From: JACQXM01 sp964569425
GTDB taxonomy: Bacteria > Planctomycetota > Phycisphaerae > UBA1845
Assembly: GCA_964569425.1 (NCBI GenBank)
Contig: CAZMVD010000120.1
Span: 1 to 12,869, forward strand
DNA: 12,869 bases
Direction of reading: 5' to 3'
Every line of letters begins with the position of its first letter. Positions within the stretch are counted from its first letter, which is position 1. A program made the translations under genes and the position numbers. Shown here one piece after another: positions 5,195 to 12,729 of this stretch. The notes under the pieces were generated by a model. It was not told the origin of the DNA. It ran no database searches and saw only the letters and a program-made list of their open reading frames with translations.

Positions 5195-7390
5195 GTGACC
5201 GAATCAAACCAATCCCAACGTTCCGGCAACACTTGGCGTTCCCCGACCCTGCGCACACTGCTGGCGCGCCTTTGTCGCATCGTGTTGGGCGTTGTCGCCT
5301 TGGTCGCCGCCTTCTGGCTGGGCGCTCGGCTTGGCGCGCCCTCCGGCGCACCGGCGGGCGCCGGCCCCGAGATGGCGGCGCAAGCCCCCACGGACGCCCC
5401 GTTCTGGACCTGCTCCATGCACCCACAGATCCGCCAGGACCATCCCGGGCAATGCCCCATCTGCGGCATGGACCTCGTCCCCGGCGCGCGCGACGAGCCC
5501 GCCCCGCCCGCAAGACCGGAAAAAAAACCGAAATACGCCTGCTCCATGTTCTGCGTACCCCCCATGGAACGCCCCGGCGAATGCCCGATCTGCGGCATGG
5601 AAATGGTCGAGGTGGAAGAGGATGACGACGGCATGACCGATTCAGCGCCGTCGGAATCCGCCTTTGCCGAAATATCGCTCTCCGAAACGGCGCGGCGACT
5701 GGCCGACATTCGTACGGCGCCCGTCGAGCGCCGCTTCGTCGCCGCCGACATTCGCATGGTCGGCAAGGTCGATTACGACGAAACCCGCCAGCGCACGCTC
5801 ACCGCGCGCGTGCCGGGCCGGCTCGATCGCCTGTTCGTGGACTTTACCGGCGTGCCGGTGCAACAGGGGGACCACCTGGTCGAACTCTACAGCCCGGAAC
5901 TGCTCGCCGCCCAGCAGGAGCTCATTCAGGCGCTCCAGGCCATGCGCGAGCTCGCGCCCGGCGCTTCCGAGTCGCAGCGCCAGGTGCGCGAAGGATCGCT
6001 GGAGGCGGCACGGCAGAAGCTGCTGCTCTGGGGGTTGACCGCCGATCAACTGGCCGAGATCGAACAACGCGGCCGGCCCAACGACCGCCTCACCATTTAC
6101 GCCCCCATCGGCGGGATCGTCACGCAAAAGCGGTTGGTCGAAGGCGCTTACGTCGAAACCGGCACCGAGATCTACACCATCGCCGACCTGAGCCGCGTTT
6201 GGATCAAGCTCGATGCCTATGAACTCGATCTGGCCTGGCTGCGCTACGGGCAGGACGTGTCGTTCGAAACCGAGGCCTATCCCGGCGACGTGTTCCACGG
6301 CACGATCGCCTTCATCGATCCGGTCCTCGACGCGCGGACGAGAACCGTGAAAGTCCGCGTCAATGCCTCCAACGCCGACGGACGACTCAAACCCGGCATG
6401 TTCGTCCGGGCCACGGTTCGCGCCCGGCTCACCGCCGACGGCCGCGTGCTGGACACCGCCTTGTCGGGCAAGTGGATTTGCCCGATGCATCCCGACGACA
6501 TTGGCGACGGCCCCCGCGCGTGTACGCAGTGCGGCATGCCACGGGTCCCCGCCGCGTCACTCGGCTATGTCGCGGAAGACCCGGCCCAGGTCGCCCTCCC
6601 CCTGGTCATCCCTGCCACCGCGCCGCTGCTGACCGGGAAGCGGGCAGTGGTGTACGTCGCCATGCCCCATCGGCCCGGCCGCTTCGAAGGACGCGAAGTT
6701 CAACTCGGCGCCCGCGCTGGCGACGACTACATCGTCCGCGAGGGTCTCGCGGAGGGCGAACTGGTTGTCGTGCACGGGGGCATTTTCGTGGACAGCGCCG
6801 TGCAGATTCTCGGCCGTCCCAGCATGATGCGCCCGCCGGCGATGGACGCCGGGGTGCCGCCAGTCGCCGCTCCGCAAGTGGAGCGGCTGTCTTCACAGGG
6901 CGATCAACCCCTGTCCGCCCCCCAGCAACAGGCGCTCGAACGAACGCTCACCGCGTACTTCGCCGTGCACGCCGCATTGGCGGGCGATCAGTTCGATCGC
7001 GCGCGTGGCGCTGCGGCAGACCTGGTGGCGGCGCTGCGATCCCTGGAAGAAGCAGCGCGCGAATCTCTCCCCGGACAGGAATTCCCCGCCGCCCCTATCC
7101 GCCACGCCGAGTCCATCGCCTCCGCCCCGTCCATCGCGCAGGCGCGCGCCGCGTTCGAAGGTGTGTCGAACGACCTCATCCCGCTGGTGCGTCGCTGGGG
7201 ACCCGCCGGCCGGTCTCGCGTGCTGCTCTACCACTGCCCCATGGCCTTTGACAACCGCGGCGCTCCCTGGCTCCAGGAAACGGAAGGCGTCCGCAATCCC
7301 TATTTCGGCGCGGTGATGCCCACCTGCGGCGTGCTCAAGGAGACCATCGCGCCGCGGCCCGCCCACGGAGGACCGTCCCATGGCCACTGA
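5195..7390 (+). CDS. cusB: CusB-type membrane fusion protein with three HMBD motifs and C-terminal DUF3347
   Basis: From GTG this is a 731-residue periplasmic adaptor linking the CusA pump to the outer membrane channel. Residues about 24-46 form a single membrane anchor. Heavy-metal-binding (HMBD) motif 1, at 70-96, reads CSMHP...CPICGMDLVP. Motif 2, at 114-138, keeps CPICGM but has CSMFC instead of CxMHP. The barrel-sandwich and helical hairpin lie at about 175-330 (RVPGRLDRL, YAPIGGIVTQ) and the beta-barrel at about 334-410 (FIDPVLDARTRTVKVRV). A third motif, CPMHP...CTQCGMPRVP at 429-452, is inserted before the membrane-proximal domain, about 455-540. The C-terminal part, about 574-715, is a DUF3347 domain, recognised by CPMAFDNRGAPWL and NPYFGAVMPTCG. 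The tail AHGGPSHGH is His-rich. Escherichia coli CusB is about 400 residues and lacks these additions. The gene overlaps cusA by 11 bp. Cu(I)/Ag(I) as substrate is inferred from the domains and the partner pump. Confidence 0.9.
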   Translation: MTESNQSQRSGNTWRSPTLRTLLARLCRIVLGVVALVAAFWLGARLGAPSGAPAGAGPEMAAQAPTDAPFWTCSMHPQIRQDHPGQCPICGMDLVPGARDEPAPPARPEKKPKYACSMFCVPPMERPGECPICGMEMVEVEEDDDGMTDSAPSESAFAEISLSETARRLADIRTAPVERRFVAADIRMVGKVDYDETRQRTLTARVPGRLDRLFVDFTGVPVQQGDHLVELYSPELLAAQQELIQALQAMRELAPGASESQRQVREGSLEAARQKLLLWGLTADQLAEIEQRGRPNDRLTIYAPIGGIVTQKRLVEGAYVETGTEIYTIADLSRVWIKLDAYELDLAWLRYGQDVSFETEAYPGDVFHGTIAFIDPVLDARTRTVKVRVNASNADGRLKPGMFVRATVRARLTADGRVLDTALSGKWICPMHPDDIGDGPRACTQCGMPRVPAASLGYVAEDPAQVALPLVIPATAPLLTGKRAVVYVAMPHRPGRFEGREVQLGARAGDDYIVREGLAEGELVVVHGGIFVDSAVQILGRPSMMRPPAMDAGVPPVAAPQVERLSSQGDQPLSAPQQQALERTLTAYFAVHAALAGDQFDRARGAAADLVAALRSLEEAARESLPGQEFPAAPIRHAESIASAPSIAQARAAFEGVSNDLIPLVRRWGPAGRSRVLLYHCPMAFDNRGAPWLQETEGVRNPYFGAVMPTCGVLKETIAPRPAHGGPSHGH
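7367..7371 (+). promoter_or_regulatory. Ribosome binding site of cusA within the end of cusB
   Basis: GGAGG lies 8 nt before the ATG at 7380. It sits inside the last codons of cusB, so the pump is translated from the same message, with the two frames overlapping by 11 bp. Confidence 0.8.
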
Positions 7391-10300
7391 CACTTTCCTG
7401 ACACCCGACCGGCCGCGCGGCATCATCAACCACACGATCCGCTTTTGCCTGGAGAACAAGCTGGTCGTCTTTCTCCTCGTCGGGTTCATCATCGTCTGGG
7501 GCTACCGCGTCATGCCCTTCGCCACCGAAGACCCGATCATCCCCCGCGACCCCATTCCGGTCGATGCCATTCCCGACATCGGCGAAAACCAACAGGTGAT
7601 CTTCACGGAGTGGCCGGGGCGCTCGCCGCAGGACGTAGAGGACCAGATCACCTACCCGCTGACGACCCTTCTCCAGGGCACGCCGGGCTTCAAGACCATC
7701 CGCGCGTTCTCCATGTTCGGCTTCTCCATGGTCTATGTCATCTTCGACGACGAGGTGGATTTCTACTGGAGCCGTTCCCGCCTGCTGGAAAAGCTCAACG
7801 TCGCACAGTCGCTCCTACCCGAGGGCGTCACGCCCAGCCTCGGGCCCGACGCCACCGGACTGGGGCAGGTCTTCTGGTACACGCTGGAACCCAGCCACGG
7901 CGGCTTCGACCTGATGGAGCTGCGCAGCATCCAGGACTGGTACGTGCGCTACGCGCTTCAGGGCATTCCCGGCGTCAGCGAAGTGGCCAGCGTGGGCGGG
8001 TACGTCCGCGAATACCAGATCGACGTCGACCCGGACGCCATGCGCGCCCACGACGTCAAACTCCAGGACATCTTCATGGCCGTGCAGCGCGCCAACATCG
8101 ACGTCGGCGCCGAGACCGTCGAATTCAACGGCGTCGAATACCTGGTGCGCGGCAAGGGCTTCATCCGCACGGTAAGCGACGTGGAGAACATCGTGGTCCG
8201 GGTGACTGACAACGTGCCCATTTACGTCAAAAACCTGGCCCACGTGCACATCGGCCCGGCGCTGCGCCGCGGTATGTTGGACAAGGACGGCGTGGAAGCC
8301 ACCGGCGGCGTAGTGCTCGTTCGTTACGGCGCCAACCCCATGGAGGTTATCGAACGGGTCAAGGAGCGCATCCGCGATATCGCCCCCGGGCTGCCGACCA
8401 GGACCCTTCCCGACGGCACCCTTTCGCAGGTGCAGATCGTCCCCTTCTACGACCGCACCGTGCTCATCGAAGAAACCCTCGACACCCTCAAAAACGCGCT
8501 GATCGACGAGATCCTGATCACCATCTTCGTGGTCATCGTGTTCATCATGCACTTCCGCAGTGCCCTGCTCATCTGCCTCAACCTGCCCATCGCCATCCTG
8601 CTCGCCTTCATCCTGATGAAGCAGTTCGGCGTGGATTCCAACCTCATGAGCCTCGGCGGCATCGCCATCGCCATCGGCACCATGGTCGACATGGGCATCA
8701 TCCTCTGCGAGAACATCTACAAACATTACGACGAGGCCGACGAACGCGAACCCACCCTCGAAATCGTCTATCGCGCCAGCAGCGAAGTCGGCAGCGCCGT
8801 CGTCACGGCCATTGCCACGACTGTCGTCTCCTTTCTCCCCATCTTCGCCATGGTCGGCGCCGAGGGAAAACTCTTTAGACCACTGGCCTACACCAAAACC
8901 TTCGCCCTGCTCGCCTCGGTGGCCGTGGCGCTCACCATTATTCCCGCCCTCGCTCACCTGCTCTTTCGCAAGCAGCGCTCCAACGTCCATCCGTATCGCG
9001 TTCCCGGCTGGTGGGTGTGGCGCGTCGTACTGCTGGCAGCCGGCACCTGGGGCGGCATGACGGTGAGCCCCGCGGCCTGGCTGCTAGCGGCCTATGCGGT
9101 GTTTGCGGTCGTCGAACCGCTGTTGCCCGCGCGCCTCCGCCGCTTCGGAGTGTACACCACCAGCATCATCGCCGCCGTAGCGGTGCTCTATCTATTGACC
9201 CTGCACTGGATGCCCCTGGGACTGGGCGTCGGGCTCTGGAAGAACCTGGTCTTCGTATTCGTGCTCAACGCAGTGTGGACCGGGTTGCGACTGCTGTTCA
9301 TCCAGTTCTACCCCGCGTTGCTGAGTCTTTTCCTGCGCCACAAGTTCGCTTTTCTTTGTGTCCCGGCTGCCATCACACTTCTTGGGGCCGTCGTTTGGCT
9401 CGGCTTCGGCCGTGTGTTTGCCCTTGCCCCCGCGACCCTGCGCGCGGTCGGCGTGGAACCAAACACGGTCTACTCATCAACGCTGTGGGTGGGCGGAACC
9501 CATCGCTTCCCCGGCCTGGGCCGCGAGTTCATGCCCCCGCTCGACGAAGGCTCCTTCCTCTATATGCCCACCGTCATGCCCCACGCGGGCATCGCCCCGG
9601 CACTCGAGGTCATCGCCGCGCAGGACCGCGCCATCCGCGCCATCCCCGAAGTGGACAGCGTGGTAGGAAAGGTCGGCCGCGCCGAGTCCGCCCTCGACCC
9701 CGCGCCGGTCTCCATGGTCGAAACCGTCATCCTCTACAAGACCGAATACCGTCGCGACCCGACCACCGGCGAACTCGTGGTCGACGAAAACGGCAACCCC
9801 ATCCGCCAGTGGCGGCCGCATATCAAAAGCCCGCGCGATATCTGGAACGAAGTACAGACCGCGGCGCGTTTCCCCGGCGCCACCGGCGCGCCGTATCTCC
9901 AGCCCATTTCCGCGCGGCTCGTTATGCTCCAGTCCGGCATGCGCGCACCCATGGGCGTCAAGGTCTTCGGCAAGACGCTGCCGGACATCGAAAAGGTCGC
10001 CTACCAGATCGCGGACATTCTCAAGACTGTGCCCAGCGTCGAGCCCGCAGCCGTGGTGCCCGACCGCGTCGTCGGTAAGCCCTACCTGGAAATTGAGATC
10101 GACCGCGAGCGCATCGCGCGCTACGGTGTAAACATCCGCGACGTGCAGGACGTGGTCGAAATCGCCCTGGGCGGGGTCCGCGCCACAACCACGGTGGAAG
10201 GCCGCGAGCGCTATCCGGTCCGCGTGCGTTATTTGCGCGAGCTGCGCGACAGCATCGAAGCCATGGAGCGGGTCGCCGTGCCGGGCATGAACGGCGAGCA

Positions 10301-11165
10301 GATTCCCTTGAGCCAGCTTGCCACCATTGCCTACGTTCGCGGCCCCCAGGAAATCAAGAGCGAAGATAACTTCCTCGTCGCCTACGTGCTCTTTGACATG
10401 CAGCCCGGATACGCCGAAGTGGACGTGGTCGAAGAGGCCGCGCGCACCCTCGAGCACAAGCTCGGAACCGGCGAACTCGTTTTGCCGCCGGGGGTGCACT
10501 ACAAGTTCTCCGGAAGTTACGAGGGACAGCTCCGATTCCAGCAGGAACTCGCCGTCATGCTCCCCCTTTCGCTCTTCACCATCTTCCTGATTCTCTACTT
10601 TCAATTTCGGTCCGTGCCGGTGACGTTCATCGTGTTCATCGGCATTGCGGTCGTCTGGGCCGGGGGCTTCATCGGCCTGTGGGCCACCGCCCAGCCCTGG
10701 TTCCTCGATTTCGAGGTCTTCGGACGCAACATCCGCGAAGTCTTCAACCTCCGGGTCTACAACCTCAGCACCGCCGTGTGGGTGGGGTTCATCGCCCTGT
10801 TCGGCGTGGCCACCGACGACGGCGTGGTCATGACCACCTACCAGAATCAGGTCTTTGAGCGCAAACCGGTCCGCGGCATCGCCGACATCCGCAGCCACGT
10901 CGTCGAGGCCGGCACCCGCCGCGTCCGCGCCTGCCTGATGACCACCACCACCACCGTGCTCGCCCTGCTGCCGGTGATTACCAGCACCGGCCGCGGCGCC
11001 GATGTGATGATCCCCATGGCCCTCCCCAGCTTCTGGGGCATGAGCATCGAACTGGTGACGCTGTTCACGGTGCCCGTAACGTTCTGTCTGCTGAAGGAAT
11101 GGCTGTGGCGGCTCGGCTATACCCAGGGCCACTTTGTGCTGGAGGATACCAAGACCAGAAGTTAA
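7380..11165 (+). CDS. cusA: CusA-type heavy-metal RND efflux permease (long form, extra membrane helices)
   Basis: This 1261-residue inner membrane pump uses the proton gradient to export metal ions. Family motifs are clear: VDAIPDIGENQQVIF (61-75), GRSPQDVEDQITYPL, GPDATGLGQVFWYTL and FMPPLDEGSFLYMP (717-730). TM4 reads GGIAIAIGTMVD with Asp437, the expected proton-relay residue, and Glu444. This AIGxMVD form resembles the monovalent Cu/Ag type (CusA) more than the divalent type (CzcA). Membrane helices are at about 27-43, 374-528 (five), 656-676 and 1056-1240 (five). An extra hydrophobic region at about 545-640 could hold four more helices, and a second insert lies at about 1101-1128. These explain the length over about 1050 in E. 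coli CusA. I recall similar long forms in Bacteroidota. By recalled alignment, Met849 and Met970 match two of the three substrate Met of CusA (573, 672), while the third (623) is Val917. It is last in the operon and convergent with rsmA. Confidence 0.94.
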   Translation: MATDTFLTPDRPRGIINHTIRFCLENKLVVFLLVGFIIVWGYRVMPFATEDPIIPRDPIPVDAIPDIGENQQVIFTEWPGRSPQDVEDQITYPLTTLLQGTPGFKTIRAFSMFGFSMVYVIFDDEVDFYWSRSRLLEKLNVAQSLLPEGVTPSLGPDATGLGQVFWYTLEPSHGGFDLMELRSIQDWYVRYALQGIPGVSEVASVGGYVREYQIDVDPDAMRAHDVKLQDIFMAVQRANIDVGAETVEFNGVEYLVRGKGFIRTVSDVENIVVRVTDNVPIYVKNLAHVHIGPALRRGMLDKDGVEATGGVVLVRYGANPMEVIERVKERIRDIAPGLPTRTLPDGTLSQVQIVPFYDRTVLIEETLDTLKNALIDEILITIFVVIVFIMHFRSALLICLNLPIAILLAFILMKQFGVDSNLMSLGGIAIAIGTMVDMGIILCENIYKHYDEADEREPTLEIVYRASSEVGSAVVTAIATTVVSFLPIFAMVGAEGKLFRPLAYTKTFALLASVAVALTIIPALAHLLFRKQRSNVHPYRVPGWWVWRVVLLAAGTWGGMTVSPAAWLLAAYAVFAVVEPLLPARLRRFGVYTTSIIAAVAVLYLLTLHWMPLGLGVGLWKNLVFVFVLNAVWTGLRLLFIQFYPALLSLFLRHKFAFLCVPAAITLLGAVVWLGFGRVFALAPATLRAVGVEPNTVYSSTLWVGGTHRFPGLGREFMPPLDEGSFLYMPTVMPHAGIAPALEVIAAQDRAIRAIPEVDSVVGKVGRAESALDPAPVSMVETVILYKTEYRRDPTTGELVVDENGNPIRQWRPHIKSPRDIWNEVQTAARFPGATGAPYLQPISARLVMLQSGMRAPMGVKVFGKTLPDIEKVAYQIADILKTVPSVEPAAVVPDRVVGKPYLEIEIDRERIARYGVNIRDVQDVVEIALGGVRATTTVEGRERYPVRVRYLRELRDSIEAMERVAVPGMNGEQIPLSQLATIAYVRGPQEIKSEDNFLVAYVLFDMQPGYAEVDVVEEAARTLEHKLGTGELVLPPGVHYKFSGSYEGQLRFQQELAVMLPLSLFTIFLILYFQFRSVPVTFIVFIGIAVVWAGGFIGLWATAQPWFLDFEVFGRNIREVFNLRVYNLSTAVWVGFIALFGVATDDGVVMTTYQNQVFERKPVRGIADIRSHVVEAGTRRVRACLMTTTTTVLALLPVITSTGRGADVMIPMALPSFWGMSIELVTLFTVPVTFCLLKEWLWRLGYTQGHFVLEDTKTRS

Positions 11166-11188
11166 TCGAGCGATTGCGTGGGCAGGTC

Positions 11189-11210
11189 CGGGGGCGGCGC
11201 TTCGCCCCCG
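11189..11210. terminator. GC-rich hairpin between convergent cusA and rsmA
   Basis: CGGGGGCG (11189-11196) and CGCCCCCG (11203-11210) form a perfect 8-bp stem around the 6-nt loop GCGCTT. It lies in the 46-bp gap between the cusA and rsmA stop codons, so it could end transcription from both sides. Neither strand has a T-tract after the stem, so it is not a textbook intrinsic terminator and may depend on Rho or act as a barrier. Confidence 0.6.
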
Positions 11211-11211
11211 C

Positions 11212-12117
11212 TCAGGGTTCGGGGCGCGATTTGGCTCGACCCGCCCCCTCCGCCTCAATCGACCTGAACAGTTCCAGCCATTCGGCGACGGCCACGGTCT
11301 CCGCCCGCCGCCGCCCGTCCAGGGTGGCGCAGATGCGCTCGCACGTCGACCCCGCTACAACGTACCCGAGCGCCGCGCGCAGTGTCTTACGCCGATGCTC
11401 GAACACCCGCCGCACCAGGTCGGCAAAGCGCCGTAGGGCCTCGCCCTCCAGCGCCGACGGCGCCAGTCGCTCCAGCCGCACCATAACCGAGTCCACCGCC
11501 GGCCGGGGCCAGAACGACGGCGGCCCGATGCGCGCCAGCGTCTCCAGCCGCCCCACAAGCTGACTGACCACTGCCAGCGGACCGTAGCTCTTGCCCCCCG
11601 GCTGCGCGACAAACCGCTCCCCCACCTCGGCCTGCACCGTAAAACACAGCCGCCGCACCGCCGGAAAGTCGGTCAGCAGATTCATCACCAGCGGCGTGGC
11701 CACCTGATAGGGAAGGTTGGCCACCAGCTTAACCGCTCCACCGCCGCGCTCCTGCTCCCCCAGGATCTGCGCCACGTCAGACCGCAGGCGGTGCTTGCTC
11801 TCCAGAATGTCCCCGTGAATCAGCGTAACGTGCTCCGCCCCTGCGAATCGCTCTTCAAGCAGGGGAAACAGGTCACGATCAAGCTCGACCGCGACCACCC
11901 GCCCGGCGTCGGCCGCCAGCAGGTCGGTCAACCCTCCGGTACCCGCACCCACCTCCAGCACCGTGTCGGCCTTGCTGATCTCCGCCGAACGCACCAGCGC
12001 CCGCATCAGGTTGCCGTCGATCAGAAAATGCTGCCCGAAACGATGCTTCGGCGACAACCCGGCGCGCGCCAGCAACGCCTCGATTTCTCGCTTGGTTTGG
12101 ACGTGTCGCTCGCTCAT
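11212..12117 (-). CDS. rsmA: 16S rRNA (adenine(1518)-N6/adenine(1519)-N6)-dimethyltransferase RsmA (KsgA)
   Basis: This 301-residue enzyme uses S-adenosylmethionine to dimethylate two adjacent adenines in the 3' terminal helix of 16S rRNA during maturation of the small ribosomal subunit. The Rossmann-fold methyltransferase motifs are complete. They are FGQHFLID (27-34), EVGAGTGGLT (55-64, SAM binding), the acidic Glu78 in AVELD, GDIL with Asp103, and the catalytic NLPY (134-137). FWPRPAVDS (202-210) is the usual motif before the C-terminal helical domain (about 215-290). Length matches the family. ATG at 12117 begins the recognisable N-terminus, but the upstream Shine-Dalgarno is weak. The gene is convergent with the efflux operon and divergent from the CII-like gene, so it looks like an independently transcribed housekeeping gene. 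The minus-strand sequence TATACT at 12182-12177 may be its -10 box. Confidence 0.96.
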   Translation of the reverse strand: MSERHVQTKREIEALLARAGLSPKHRFGQHFLIDGNLMRALVRSAEISKADTVLEVGAGTGGLTDLLAADAGRVVAVELDRDLFPLLEERFAGAEHVTLIHGDILESKHRLRSDVAQILGEQERGGGAVKLVANLPYQVATPLVMNLLTDFPAVRRLCFTVQAEVGERFVAQPGGKSYGPLAVVSQLVGRLETLARIGPPSFWPRPAVDSVMVRLERLAPSALEGEALRRFADLVRRVFEHRRKTLRAALGYVVAGSTCERICATLDGRRRAETVAVAEWLELFRSIEAEGAGRAKSRPEP

Positions 12118-12155
12118 GGCCTACCAGCCAACACCCATTCGTCACCCTCCGGTGG

Positions 12156-12184
12156 TTGCCGCCGGATCGAAACGGTAGTATACG
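12156..12184 (+). promoter_or_regulatory. Candidate promoter of the CII-like gene
   Basis: TTGCCG (12156-12161) and TATACG (12179-12184, 4 of 6) are separated by 17 bp on the plus strand. Start of transcription near 12191 would leave a leader of about 59 nt. The -10 region contains the palindrome GTATAC and overlaps a minus-strand -10 candidate for rsmA. Confidence 0.4.
12177..12182 (-). promoter_or_regulatory. Candidate -10 box of rsmA
   Basis: TATACT on the minus strand matches the -10 consensus at 5 of 6 positions and lies 60 nt upstream of the rsmA start. No good -35 hexamer is seen at the expected distance. It shares bases with the opposing -10 box of the CII-like gene. Confidence 0.35.
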
Positions 12185-12249
12185 GCCACTCGCTCAGGGT
12201 CCCCGAGGGCCTTGAAACCGGCCCCGGCGGCTTTCAGAATGGCGCCCGG

Positions 12250-12729
12250 ATGAAATCGCACGAAGTCCTCAAACGCGCCGCGGATCGCGTCGGGGTCAAG
12301 GCCCTCGCCGCGGTATTGCGCGTTTCGCCCGCCCTCGTCTACAAGTGGTGCCAGGAATTCGACCCCCACGACCCCGACGCGGGCGGCGCCCGCAACCCGC
12401 TCGACCGCCTTGCCGACATCGTCAGACTCACCGGCGACCGCGAAGTGGTCAACTGGCTCTGCCACGAAAACGGCGGATTCCTGGTCGACAACCCGCCCGC
12501 CGAAGTCCCCCGCGTCAACACCGAACTGCTGGTCAACACCCAGCGACTGGTGATGGAGTTCAGCCAGCTCCTCGGCACCGTCACCCGCTCCATCGAAGAC
12601 GACGGAGAAATCGAACCCGCCGAAGCAGACCGCATTCGCCATGCGTGGGAAATGCTCAAAGCCACCGCCGAAGCGTTCGCCGTCGCCTGTGAACGCGGGC
12701 TCTTCCATCGTCCTGAAGGCGGATCATGA
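12250..12729 (+). CDS. CII/CP76-like phage-regulatory-type helix-turn-helix protein
   Basis: This 159-residue protein resembles the Phage_CP76 (regulatory protein CII) family. The N-terminal helix-turn-helix lies at about 14-34 (VGVKALAAVLRVSPALVYKW). It is followed by the characteristic NPLDRLADIVRLTGD (49-63) and VVNWLCHENGGFLV (66-79). A helical, acidic C-terminal region spans about 91-150 and may mediate oligomerisation. The function is probably DNA binding; the target is unknown. The same frame is open upstream across rsmA, but the family-like sequence begins at ATG 12250 and I see no alternative start codon between 12170 and there. The Shine-Dalgarno is weak. No phage genes are visible, so this looks like a host-resident member rather than part of a prophage, although the right side is not seen. 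It is divergent from rsmA and overlaps a probable next gene at its 3' end. Confidence 0.7.
   Translation: MKSHEVLKRAADRVGVKALAAVLRVSPALVYKWCQEFDPHDPDAGGARNPLDRLADIVRLTGDREVVNWLCHENGGFLVDNPPAEVPRVNTELLVNTQRLVMEFSQLLGTVTRSIEDDGEIEPAEADRIRHAWEMLKATAEAFAVACERGLFHRPEGGS

Noticed and set aside
9477..11258. 593-codon open frame on the minus strand opposite cusA
   Set aside because: It is rich in His, Gly, Asp and Ala with no domain, as expected for the antisense of a high-GC membrane protein gene. The plus strand carries unmistakable RND motifs throughout.
12142..12255. Short minus-strand frame (GTG start, about 38 codons, ending VYYRFDPAATTGG) just upstream of rsmA
   Set aside because: It looks protein-like, but it covers the proposed divergent promoter region, has no ribosome binding site I can see and no known family. 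It is too short to support.
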